Source of the DNA: Diospyros lotus | Lineage: Eukaryota; Streptophyta; Magnoliopsida; Ericales; Ebenaceae | Direction of reading: 5' to 3' | NCBI RefSeq assembly: GCF_014633365.1 | Contig: NC_068349.1 | Location: 33,556,753-33,620,752 of the forward strand | Length of the DNA: 64,000 nucleotides | Part shown: piece after piece, positions 1 through 12,600 of the stretch | Layout of the letters: each line of letters begins with the position of its first letter | Numbering within the stretch: the first letter of the stretch is position 1 | The notes under the pieces: model-generated | Told to the model about the DNA's origin: nothing | What the model saw: only the letters and a program-made list of their open reading frames with translations | The model's database searches: none | Made by a program: the position numbers and the translations under genes

Positions 1-3000
1 GTCAACAGTAATGTTTGCCATAAAATTTCTCATAGAGCTTCCCAGAAACAACATAAGATCCCATAGAACTTGTGGAAGCATCTAAAGTTTTGTGATAGTA
101 TTGTTTGCTGTTGCTGTATTTGTTTTCGTATATTTCCTGCTGTTGTTTGGTTGTTGTAGTATATCTGTTGTATTAGCATTAATGCTGCTTTGCTGTATTA
201 GTTATTATTGAGGCAGTGCCTCTTTCATGTGTAATGAGCTGCCTATTTAAATAACTCTTATGTTCTTTCTCTAAGGTTAAGTATTCATTTTCTCTGCAAT
301 ACAAGTTATGACTTCTCTCATTATTTCTTCTCTCTTGTTTCGTTTCTGTCATTTCTTTGTGCCCTAGGGTTTCCATTTCAGAACTTGCTTTTGAATCCAC
401 GAAACACATTGTGTTAGGTAGCTTAGAACAAGAATCTCCTAAATGTTAGCTAGAACACAGATTACTCCAGTTTACAAAAATATTACTTAAAATTTGAGAT
501 GTCTATTCATAATTGGCCAAATATATACTCATTTTTAAGTAAAATGCATTCAAACCTAGTTTTTGAGTTTTAATATTAATGTAAGTCATATTTCACAATA
601 TTTTGAAGTACATTCTATGTAAATAGTACAACCAATCTGTTACCAGTCACCATTCTAGACTTTTAGACCAAAAATCCTACTATTTCTAGATTTTTATTTA
701 TTAAATTTTCTTTTTGGACTTTTACAGAACACTACATAAATATGTAGAGGAGAAACTCCCGAAAACAGTTTTCTAAACTAAATTTATTGTTCTGAACCGA
801 AAGTGTATGATGTTTTAAAAAAAGGTGCCAAAACCATAAATCTTGAGGCTTCAGTTCTGATAACTTTTCTATTCAGATAAATAAAAATATGATAAGAAGA
901 CTGAAGAGAAAGCTGACCCTTACAAGAAAAACAAGCTAATTTCATTCATTTTAATAGCGGAAGTCATTATTAGATTAGTTGTAAAAAATATGGATGATTA
1001 TTAGATTGCATACCCCACATGCTGGGATAAAGCCTTGATGTGTTGTATTATTTAATAGCAAACCTCTATTCTTAATGACTTTAGCTGTAAGATAGTTTAG
1101 GGGATGGGATCCAAGCAAAGAACCAACAAAGTCACAGTTAAAAGAAAAAACGGTCATCTTCAAGGAATCTAATATCTCAAATCCAAAAAAAAAAAAAAAA
1201 CATCAAAACTAACCAGGCAAATATAAGTGGACTACGAATGAGGTTGGTACCTTCTAAGTTGTCGGGGGTCTTCTTCTACAACAACCCCCAACAACAGGTT
1301 GGTACCTTCTAAGTTGACTACGAGTCATGTCTAGCACCAGCTTCTTCATTTGCTTTTTTGCTTAAAAATGCAAAACTAGTTTGGATACTGATTTTTCAGC
1401 TTAAAATAGCAACCTTTTAAACCAAAAGCCCACAAAAACTCAAAAAATTATACTTTTTTATCTCTTCATCACTTCAATTAAAAAGACAAGATATAATTTC
1501 ACAATTATATTGAACTCCTTTCACAACATATAATATTCATTTTCTTCTGGGAATTGTTAGCATTTTCTAGATCATGCTATTATAAAAACAACTAACAAAA
1601 TTAGCTTTCTTGAGAATTTAGAAAACTTTGGTATAGTTTTTTTTCATTATTATTTTAAGTAAGCTCTTTTCTTGAAGAGGAAACTGTTGCCAGATGAAGC
1701 CTTAGTTTACTTTTGTTCCCACTTTTTAAGTCCTTTCTGAGTTGTAACAGAAAACAGTCAGATGTATTTTAATTATTAAACAATCATGACACCACTCAAT
1801 AATCAGTAAACTAAAATCGCTAAATTTTTTTATTTGTACTTGTAAGTTTGCAGGCTCGTGGGGCTAAAGCTTGATACGTTGTTGTGCTGTTGTATGTTTA
1901 CATGTTTCTGGTCTAGCATGTTTATTGGTTCCTTGTGATCAGAGTTAACTTCTCCGCATAAGGACAGTAAGGGATAGGGTCTGCAGTCCAAAAGAACAAA
2001 TTTCTCTTGTTCTTGTTCCCCTTTGTAAAATACATAATAAATTCCACACTGGAAGTCTTGAAAGAAAATTTTATTCAGTCAAAAACAAACATGTTCAGTT
2101 GTGCCAAACATTTGTGAGGAATTAGGTTTCCCAAATTTGAGCATGCAAAATTCACTGTGATAGAAATCCTTCATATAATTCAAACCACGTCACAAGAAGG
2201 GCTTAAATTTTTTAAGCCAACCTCCCTCGAGCGCTTATGATCATTTAATACAGATTTATAAACTGCACTGTTGCTGAAACGGATTATTATGGAAAAACTC
2301 GGTGTTGAAAACATCACAAAGATATTCTGGAAATAAAATAACAGTTTACTCAAAGGACTCAAGTAATAGCTGGATTGTTCTCCTAATCTTACGGCCTGAA
2401 AAATAGGAGATGAAAGGACAAAGTGATAAGGAGATTTGGAATTTGAAAAATAGGAGGTGAAAGGATAAAGTGATGAGGTGATTTGAAGATTGAAAAACTC
2501 CAAGAATAAAGGGATCGAGGCAGCAGAATAATCCAAGATATCTCAGCAAATATTTAAATTCTTGTTGTATTTTATCTTCAAAACATATTCAAACATGTTC
2601 CTAGAATATAGGAGATAACCTATTTGTTGTGTATAAATACCCTTTACTACATGAGAATCTATCAAGAGATAACCAGTATCTACAATTTTCTCAACTTGTT
2701 TCATTTTTCTACACTCAAAGATACTGGTAAGTAGCAAACCATCACAGCAAAAAAATTACAAGATTATCAGAAGGATTTATCCAAGGAAATATAATAGTAA
2801 GGTTTGAGATCTGTATAAAATGGCAACTTGTTGATTCCTTAAAAGCACTACTTTTCATTTAGTCCTAGCTTTCATGATGGGCATACTTTTCTTCAGTGAA
2901 AACTAAAGTTTATGTTAAAAAGACTTCCGGACTAGCATTTAGTTATCTGATGCAACTGCATGGTTATGGTTGTGATAAAAAGAACCATGCAGAAAACAAT

Positions 3001-3047
3001 TATACAATATGTCAATATCTATTAAGATGCATCAGGGTAGAGATGAC
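1..3047 (-). other. Part of DNA2 intron 24 (no exon found)
   Basis: Exon 24 ends at 3048 with a GT donor. I searched the minus strand for the expected continuation of the helicase (after LIKLKVQ) and did not find it. The first 420 bases have a TATA-like CTATTTAAATA and T-rich stretches resembling a worn LTR, but no boundaries can be set. A short duplicated sequence lies at 1241-1316. Otherwise it is ordinary AT-rich intron sequence. Confidence 0.6.
1241..1316 (+). repeat. 21-bp direct repeat flanking a hairpin
   Basis: The 21-bp sequence starting AGGTTGGTACC occurs at 1241-1261 and again exactly at 1296-1316. Between them GGGGGT (from 1264) can pair with ACCCCC (1284-1289). This looks like a small local duplication in the DNA2 intron; its origin is unknown. 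Confidence 0.6.
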
Positions 3048-6000
3048 CTGAACTTTCAATTTGATAAGCAAATTATCAACAGCTGAGTTTGTGTAGGATG
3101 TAAGCAAAATGGATGCACCTCTCATCAACAAAGCCTTCACTGCATGCACCATAGTGGAAGTTTTTCCAGTTCCAGGCATTCCAAGAATAAGTGCATAGTC
3201 CTTTGCTGTAAGTATCTAAATAATCAAACGGTCCAACAAGTAAAATCAAGCATTCATAGGTAAGAAACTGCACACGTAAAAGGGTACTGCTCAAGGAAAA
3301 GCAGTAAGAGAAGCCTGGAATAAAATTGTAGATTGTTGAATTAAGAATAACCTTGATTATGGCTCTCCGTTGATCATTGTTCAAAATTTTCTCGGACCAG
3401 ATATATGATATTGCAGGGTCTTGACTGAATACACATCCACTGTCAAATCTTGGGGCCTATATCAAATGTAAAATTTCACTAACACCCACCAAATTGGCAG
3501 TGCAAACATCAACTTTGTGATTGAGACATTTTGCAGATCACTTACCTCAAGGTCAACAATCAGCCTCCTTAGATGAGAACTATGCTCGTTTTGTAGAAAA
3601 ACTTGTATAAGGTTGTATCTTCAAAAAAGACAAGCATTTAGGGTATATTTCAATCATTCTGACAGCAAGAGATACAGCAAGAAGAACAACTGTAACCACA
3701 TCAAAGAGTAGTGCTGCAAACAAGCTGAGTTGAGCCTACAAAAGCTTAGCTTGTTTGCTTAGAATTTTATCAGGATCGGCTTTTGGCCCGAGCATGAGTC
3801 AAGCTCAAAATTGAAGCTCAAGCTTTTGCTTATATTAGAATTTTGTTGATCTTGGCCTTAAGTTGTGCTTATTTATATGAAATACATTTTAAATGAGCAT
3901 TAAGCAAGCTTCAAAATGAACCTTTTCACAAGATTTAAAATTAAAGTCCATTTTATGCTTGATTTTAGGCCTACTTATGTAGAACATATAAAATTAGTAT
4001 ATTTCAATATATATATATATTCAAGTTCTGAGTAATATAAACGTGATAAAAAATCCTCACGTAAAACACACATTTCAGAATGAACTGCAAAATGAGTTTA
4101 TAAACAGGCCGCAAGCACACTTGCTCACAAGTCCAAACAAGATGAGCACCCTAAAGCTCAAGCTCAGCTGGTTTATTAAAATGAGCTTAATAATCAAGAT
4201 CAAGCTTGTTTATGTAACTGAATGAACAAGCTTGAACAAACCCCAATTGAGTTGATTTTCAAGCTGTTGGCAAGTGGCTCTGTTCACTTGCAGCCCCATT
4301 AAAGAGATCATTGCTATCATTTAACTACCTCATGATGGGAAATGAAGCCATAACTTCATCCTTATCAATACGCCAGACTTCTCGATGGAGATCTTGAGCA
4401 CTAGAAGAAGGGCTACCCCCTGGAAGCTTTAAGCGCTTTGAAAAGGAAACCTGAATTTCATGGGTAGTTAAAAAGGCAAACAGAAATTTTAGAACTCAAA
4501 GATATGTGGAAAACTATTTAATGTACTGTCATTAATCCTGGAAGGGTGCATACAAAACAGGTACTTCTGCTTATAAAGATGAGAAAAGAACAATATATGT
4601 TGCAAAATTCTTACAGTTACATGGGAGCGACTGATATCCATTAGGATCCCACTCGCAACTGTCAGGCAGCCAAGTTCTGTGCTCAGTATCTAATTCAAAG
4701 TAGGAGTAAGTGAAAAAACAGATATTCTGTAGATTAGAAATAAATTTTAAAAAAAGCATAAAAGAAAACGTGCAATATTGCTCCAATTAGGGCCATTAAA
4801 TGAGGAAATACACATTTGAGTCTATAGCACATATAACATGAGATAAAATGATTCTGTATAATTGCTTCCATAAACATTAGACTAATAAAAAATTAATATA
4901 AATTCCAGTCAAAGATGACCCCAGAAATTAACAACTAAACAGTACTCAATTAAGCCTGTCTAAGACATTTGGGTTTGCTATACAGATCTATTTTCTCCAT
5001 TCTGCATTAAAAGGGCTACAAATTTCAATAAACCACAATATTTCATTATCTATCCTTATTACCCCAACAAATATTTAGTTTGGATTCTCTCATATTTACC
5101 CTCAATGTGAATAGTATGAAATTGAAAGGAAACTTGAGTATCACATAAAAGAAAGAAGAAAAAGTTCTATTAAATCCCATGGAATCAATTTGCCATGCCA
5201 AATTAGAGAAGCAGTCCTAACTCTAATCAGGTCAAATCAAAACTTGGAAAAGTACTTGTTTATATAAAGGCTTTTAAACTGTAGGAAACATTATGCCTCG
5301 TATGGAAGCAAACTGAGTCTGAGATCATTACATGTAACTACAGAACACTAGTTCCCTTATAGCCATTTAACCAGTCCTAATAGTACATAACTGGTGGTGT
5401 TCATTAGGGACACACAGGAAGCTTAGTATTTTGCTTCTTCCCCCATATTACTTGCTAGGGTGTCAAATGGAAAAATGGCATTTATATGATTCAGATTTAT
5501 GATAAAAAAATTAAATCTGTATCAAATGTACTATAGTTTAAGTTCTTTTTAACAATTAAATATCCAATAGCTTTTTCCAATATGTAACAATTAGACATCC
5601 AATAGAAAAACATAACACAGTATTTTTTTCCTTCGAATAATTCACGCAAAAGCATTTCTTGAAACACATTAGCCAAATTTTTATATCTTGTCCTACCAAA
5701 ACTCCAAAATCTCAAAAATTCAGTTCATTATATTGGAATTTTCACATAGACAAAAACTATAAATACCCCCCAAAAAAATCTTTGACGTTGCCTTGAATGC
5801 TAAATTCACCATTTTGCAATACGAATTTAGGATGGTTGCCAATATGTAAATTGCTAAGGTACTTGCATGTTATTGTGAAAAAATGTTTCCCCCAGTAACT
5901 GAATCAGGTTTGGTCCTTTCTATTTATGAACAAAAGCAGGAAACAAAATTGACAATTTGTTTTCAATAATACCTCAAAACATATGAAACAACAGTAAATA

Positions 6001-6617
6001 GTTTTACATTCAAAGCACATTAAACTTGTACAAACATTATGTTCCATTAAAAACTGTTAAAAGCCCACTTCTATCTATCCACACAAGAAAAGATCATGCA
6101 GAAAAAAGGAAGGCAGATAGAAGAAAATATATACCACACGGTCTCCGCTCCTAAGTGTGCAATTCATGTCATCAGCAGCAGCAGAAACAGAACTCAGAGA
6201 ATCTCCATGATGCCCTTTACCATCAAGTGGAAGCAAATCTTGGCGCACAAATCGATAAATGTACCGGTTACCCTTGGAGCACTTCTTTAGTGGTAATTCA
6301 TCTGAAGTATCGAGAACAATAGAGCCTAGGGAACCAGTTGATTTTTCACTTCTCAAACTAGAATGCCAGATGCCTTTCTTGACATTCTGAGACAACAAAA
6401 AGAAATTGTAACTTACAGAATCAAGCATATGCTATTTTAGGAATTGGCTGTAAGTGTTGTGAACAGTCATCAGGTACCATACCTGCAATTCCTTAGCTTC
6501 TAAGTCAACTAATCGCTCCCACTGGTGAAGGAAAGCACAATGCTTACTTGTTAAATGGCAAACAAGTGAGTCGAACATGTCCCCCAATCCACTACCCTCT
6601 CTGCTTCCACCATGCAC
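3048..6617 (-). CDS. DNA2: DNA2 exons 18-24: linker and start of SF1 helicase with Walker A
   Basis: These exons encode residues 756-1065. Exons 18-20 give the linker ([48 protein letters not shown]), typical of the beta-barrel between nuclease and helicase. Exon 23 has [10 protein letters not shown], the Q-motif region of UPF1-like helicases. Exon 24 has Walker A GMPGTGKT (residues 1021-1028, catalytic K1027) followed by [15 protein letters not shown], corresponding to motif Ia. The donor after exon 24 is CAG|GTCATC at 3048/3047. Walker B and motifs III-VI are not found in 1-3047, so the next exon is more than 3 kb away and outside this window. Intron 21 (3619-4328) is mostly a MITE. Intron 19 (4690-6134) is unusually long for this part of the gene, but I see no structured repeat in it. 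Confidence 0.92.
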
Positions 6618-9600
6618 CTTCAGGATTTAAAGTTTATATGAACAAAAATCATACGCACACATTTAATACAGTTTTGAGTTAATAAAGCAAACTAATGAAG
6701 TGTCAACAGCTAGGATCACCAGATGTCCTGTCCTGACCATACTCACTTTTGTTCTATACCAAATATTTCGGAACAACAATTGTAAGAAGGTGCTCTTAGA
6801 AAAGTAGCCTAATGCGGGAAAAGGTTCAAAGTTGACAAGCCAGGATTAACGAGTCATGTATGCTTGTCTAGACAGCATAAAGTCAGTGACTGCCAGTGCA
6901 TAATTGTAATTTGATGTGCCAAGGATGAGAGCAACTAGCTGTCAGCTTAATTGGATTGCAGGTTATATAGATTAAATCAGAATTAACAAAGATTGAAGAA
7001 AAGGTATGCTTCATATGTGTTTCCAAGTTTAGGCAATCACAATACATCAATTTGTTAAAAATAAACTAATTATGGTTCATTAATGCATTATCTAGTTCCA
7101 GAAAATGTATTGTCTCACAAATAAGTAGAATATAATCGTAAATGGGTTAAAGAAAAGTAAATAAGATAGCAACTCGTCATTCATTTACCAATTATCCAGT
7201 TAACTGTTTTATAGGCAATTTAATGTTCAGATATCACTAAGCAGACCACCAGATCAGTGACAAAAAAACAGAGGGGTGCTCTAGAAATTTGATCAACTAC
7301 CTACTCATTTTTAAATTGAAGGCTAAATGGTGTCCCCAATGCCCAAGGTTCCTCAATCTAGAAGGGCTGGGGAGGGTCATTTTTATATGCAGCACTACTC
7401 TTAGTTTTAGATACATGGCTATTGGCTGTGATAAGAAAATTCATCCATTTAACACGGTTGAGGTGTCTATGTACTGCTGTATTGTGTTCTTATCAAAAAG
7501 GAGAGAACACAATAAGATAAAGCAAAGACCAAAATTGGTAATTTAGTTTATCATTCTCTCAAGAAAGAATACAATCAGATGTACACCTAATGTGGGACTG
7601 TCTTAAGGGAGAATTGGACAGGTTTATTGTAGGCGTAGAAGTAGATTTTAGATGTGTTTTTACTTGTCATTATGTTGGCAAATTGCTTCTTTAATTTCTT
7701 GTATTTGTGGGTAGTTTTTGTTTTATGTTGGACTTGTATATATCTCTGTATTTTGGATTGTGAGGCAGTTATTTGATACAGTTTCTTAGATTTTCTATTC
7801 TCAACTGCTCTTTTCTCTCTCAATTCTCTCTTCTTCTTCCTCTTCTTCTTTGTTTCTTCTTCTTCTTTCAAACTTCTTTTTCTCACTTCTCTTCTGTCCT
7901 ACATCAACACCTTAGTGCCATTCTAAAGAATCACCCTTGCAAATTTTATCTAAAAGAAGTCAAACCAGAGGCAGCAAGTATACCCTCCAACGATGTGTTA
8001 TTTTTAGATCATTTTAGTGGAATTGAGTTGTTATAAACCTTTGTTTCCAAAACGTTCAAAGCAAACCTACAATTACAAATTTTTATGCAAATTTTAAACA
8101 TATAGCAGGGCTTGTCAAGTACATTAGCAATAGGGTACAAGTCCAACACATACCAAATATCAAGAAACAATATGATTAATGTAATTAGTGTTAAATCTGA
8201 TCACCAGGTCCAAAAGCATTGTAATACTCTAAGAGCCCAAATAAGGGTAGTATATATTGAGGATAAATAAAGAAAAAAACAACACCAATTGGATATCTTT
8301 TAGGCTGAATGTAGGCAAAGAACTCCAGGGTTTAGCTTGATTGACCCCCTAGGAAGTTTGCGTAGACCCATTAGGGTAAGTTGTTCCGGTCCTTCCTATC
8401 GCTCGATGCGGGATGTTATAGGTGGTATAAGAGCCGACCCTTGGAAAAAGCGGTTCGATGAGGGCGGGGAGTGATGTTGAGGCGTGAGGACTTGAACAAG
8501 AAGTGGCTTTTGACAAGCTTCTAGGATGGCAGCCTCCAAAGGGGAGAAAATCTGGAACCAGTTGTAAGGTCGCATGACAAGGACGTCATGTACTCGGGGG
8601 TGAGAATGTAATACCCCAAAAGTCCAGAGAATGGTAGTATATATCGAGGATAAGTAAAGAAGAAAATAACACCAGCTGAATACCTTTTGAATTGAATGTA
8701 GGCAAAGAACTCCAGAGTTAAGCGTGTTTAAGCTGAGGAACCTCAAGGATGGATGACCCCCTGGAAAGTTCGGGTAAACCCGTCAGGGTAAGTTATTTCA
8801 ATTCTTCTTATTACTCGATGCGGGATGTTACAAGCATACTCTGCCCATAAATTTCTTCAGTTAATTCTTTGTGATTAGTTATAAAGATAAGGAAGCATGG
8901 TGGTCAATTGTTTATAATGTTTTATATGTTCACGTATATGATAATATTTTGTAGGAAATCAAAATAATACTTCCTTCATCCATTGAATGTACACGGGAAT
9001 CCTCTTATAGAGGAAAAGATTACAACATATGAAAACTATCTATAAGGAAACAATTCAAAAACAAAGAAGGAAATACACATTAAGGTACATATGGACAGAA
9101 TTTGGAAGTTTCCTAAATGTGATTTAGAAACCATTCCTTAACTTAGGATTGGGAAATCTGCTAATATCCTCATGAATTGACACTCCCCTCAAGCTAGAAA
9201 ATGGATGTCAACCATTCCCAGCTTTCTTATTAAAACGTTAAATCTTTTCCTAGCTAGCCCTTTAGTCAACACATCTGCCACTTGATTGTCAAATGATACA
9301 TATGGAATTCGAATTAAACCAGCATCCAATTTTTCCTTGATGAAGTGTTGATCAATCTTTATATGTTTAGTCCTGTCATGCTGCACAAGATTATGAGCAA
9401 TGTTAATAACTGATTGATTATCACAAAATAGGTTAATAGTACCTTGAACCTTAATCTTCAAGTCTTCTAAGATAATTCAAAGCCACAGAAGCTCACACAA
9501 TCCAAGGGCCATTGCCTTAAATTCTGCCTCTGCACTAGATCTTAGCACAATAGTTTGCTTTTTACACCTCCAAGACATAAGATTTCCCCCCAAAAACACA

Positions 9601-12600
9601 CTATCCTGTGATGGATCTCCTATCAATTATGGAGCCACCATAACCTGCATCAGTGAATTCTTGCACATTCAATTCAGTTCCAACCTTAAACAAAATACCT
9701 TTACCTGGTGTTACCTTGAAGTAGTTTAGGATTTTTCTTACAGCTTGCTTGTGTTCCTCAGTTGGACAATGCATGAATCTACTTACTAGGCTGACAGTAA
9801 AAGCAATATCAGGCCTAGTGTGTGAGAGGTATATTAGTAGGCCAACGAGTCTCTAGAAACTCCCTCTATCTACCATTTTTCCTTTTGAATTCTCCTACAA
9901 TCTAAGATTAGGATCCACAGGTATGTTGGACCCTTTTCCTCCTGCCATTCCTATTTTAGCTAGAAGGTCAAGAATGTACTTCTACTGTGATAGAAAGATT
10001 CTAGCCTTCAAGTAAGCCACCTCTATTCCTAAGAAATATTTAAGCACCCCAAAGTCTTTGATCTCAAATTCCTTTGCTAATTTCCCATTTAGAATTTATT
10101 GTTCTTCCATATCACTTCCAATTACAACGATATCATCAACATACACTAAGAGTGCAGTAACTTTTCCACCTAAATGTTTGAAGAGAGTGTGATCACCTCT
10201 ACTTTGGGCGTATCCCATAAACTTCATTGCCTTAGAAAACTTGCCAAACCATGCCCGGGGAGACTATTTATGCCCATATAAGGCTTTTTAAGCTTGCACA
10301 TTGTACCTATGTCCCTTTTCTGAAACTAGGGGGCACTTCTATGTACACCTCCTCTTCTAAATCCCCATTTAAGAAAGCATTCTTTACATCTAATTGCTAC
10401 ATTTTCCACCCATAATGAGCTGCTAGGGATATAAGAATTATTATTGTTGTCATTTTTGCCACTGGTGTAAACGTCTCAAGGTAATCTATGTCATAAAATT
10501 GAGTATAGCCCTTGGCCACCAGCCTGGCTTTATACCTCTCCAATGTGCCATCAACTTTATATTTCAAATTAAATATCCACTTGCAGCCAACTAGAGTAAC
10601 TCCCTTAGGTGTAGGCACCAACTCCAATATCTGATTTTTATTTAAGGCATTCATTTCCTCTTGCAAGGCTTGATTCCAATTCTGGTCTTTTAGGGCCTTC
10701 TATACTGACTTAGGAATACTAATAGAGTCTAATGAGGTGAGGAAGCTTTTGTGTTTTTGAGAGAGACGATGATAGGATAGGTAATCGGTCAAAGGATACA
10801 AAGTATAACTTCTAACCCTTTTACTCACAGCAATTGGCAGGTCTAGATCATTAGAAACAAGGCTGAAAAAAGATGAATTTGATGATTGTGCAATTTCAAT
10901 ACCTAGGTTTGATGCTGGTGAGGGCTAAGATTCCACAATCGGCTGCCTCCTTTTGAACACATAAGGAAAAACCTGATACCTAACTGGAGATGGAGGCCTT
11001 TGGACTGCTTGCTCAATATATTTCGTAGGTAGAGGGGTAGGATTAGAAGCTGGAAAAATAGGGACAGGAGAAGAAGAAGCAGAACCATAACTAGGTAAAA
11101 CAAGTGTCCTGGGAGCTGGTGCTAGGTTTGGAAAAGCATCAAAGGAGTCTTAGTCCACATTTTCTCGAGGCTCTCCCAGAGGACCAAGGTGTTGAGAGTC
11201 AAAGAAGGACTTAGATTCAAGAAAAGAGACATCTTTGGAGACAAAGAACTTCCTAGTTGGTGGGTGATAGCACTTGTAACCCTTTTGGGTTGGAGAATAA
11301 CCTAGGAAAATACACCTACGAGCACGGGGATCAAGTTTGTCTTGATGAATTTTGGGAATGTGTACAAAGCACACACAACCAAACACACAGAGAGGAAAAG
11401 GAGAATGCAAACAAAAATTGAGAAAAAAAAAAAAAGGATAAGCACTAGAATGGGCTATAATAATTGAGTACTTTAGAGGGGACTCGGTTGATGACATAGG
11501 CCGCAGTTAGAATAGCTTCACCCCAATAGGTTTTAGAGACATGATTTTGATGAAGGGTTCTAACCACATTAAGAAGATGTCTCATCTTCCTCTCAATCAC
11601 TCCATTTTGTTATGGAGTGTTTATGCAAGAAGACTCGTGAACCATGCCCTCTTGTTGGAAAATTGATTCAACTGATTATTAAAATAATATTTGGCATTAT
11701 CTGTTTTGAATTTTTATATAGATGTACTAAATTGAGTTGAAACCATTTTGCAAAAATAAGGGAAGATAGTACTAATGGTTGCCTTCTCTTTTAATAGAAA
11801 TACCCAACACATGTGAGTACAATCATCAATAAAGAAACAAACCACCGCCTTAGAACAATTGGTAATTTTGGATGGTCCCCAAACATCCGAATGAACCAAG
11901 AAAAAAGGTTTAGATGATAATTTATTGCTAATAGGATAGGACACTCTATGGTGTTTAGACATCACACACATCACATTGAAACATCCTAGGATCTAAAGAT
12001 ATAAACAAATGAGGAAACATAGTTTTTAATAAAGGAAAATGAGGATGAGCTAGCCTATAATGCTGAAGCCAAATGGTGGCAGAGGCTGAAATGGACTGAG
12101 ATGAGCAAGCAATTGTAGGCTACTTCTCCTTAGGGTGGTCTGCCTTGTGTAGGATGTACAATCCATTGTGCTCCTCAGCCACACCAATCATCTTCCTCGT
12201 GGTCATGTCCTAAATACACACATATGAGGATAGAAAATGGCATGACAATTTAATTCCTTGGTTAGTTGATGAATAGATATAAGATTAGTGGCCAAATGTG
12301 GGACATGAAGTACTTGTTTAGCTGATAACAAGGGGCTGAAAGTAACTATGCCTTCACCAATAATGGGAACAGTGGTTCCATCAGCAATAACAATCTGTTT
12401 AGGGTTTACAAGAGGCTGATAAGTATCAAAAAAAGTCAAGTGAGAGGTCATGTGATCGATAGTTCCTGAGTCAAGAACCCAATTAGTATTCCCAGCAGTT
12501 TTCAAGGCAGAAAAACACTCAGTATGCATGATTTTACCTTGTTGGGCAAGAGAGCAAGCCCCATCTTGGATTGTCCTTAGGAAGTTTTTGAGTTTGATCA

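Noticed and set aside
1..420. LTR-like sequence at the left edge
   Set aside because: TATA-like and T-rich features only; no ends, primer site or duplication can be seen.
7587..7886. Lys/Glu-rich open frame on the minus strand
   Set aside because: It is the complement of a CT-rich tract in a probable LTR; low complexity only.
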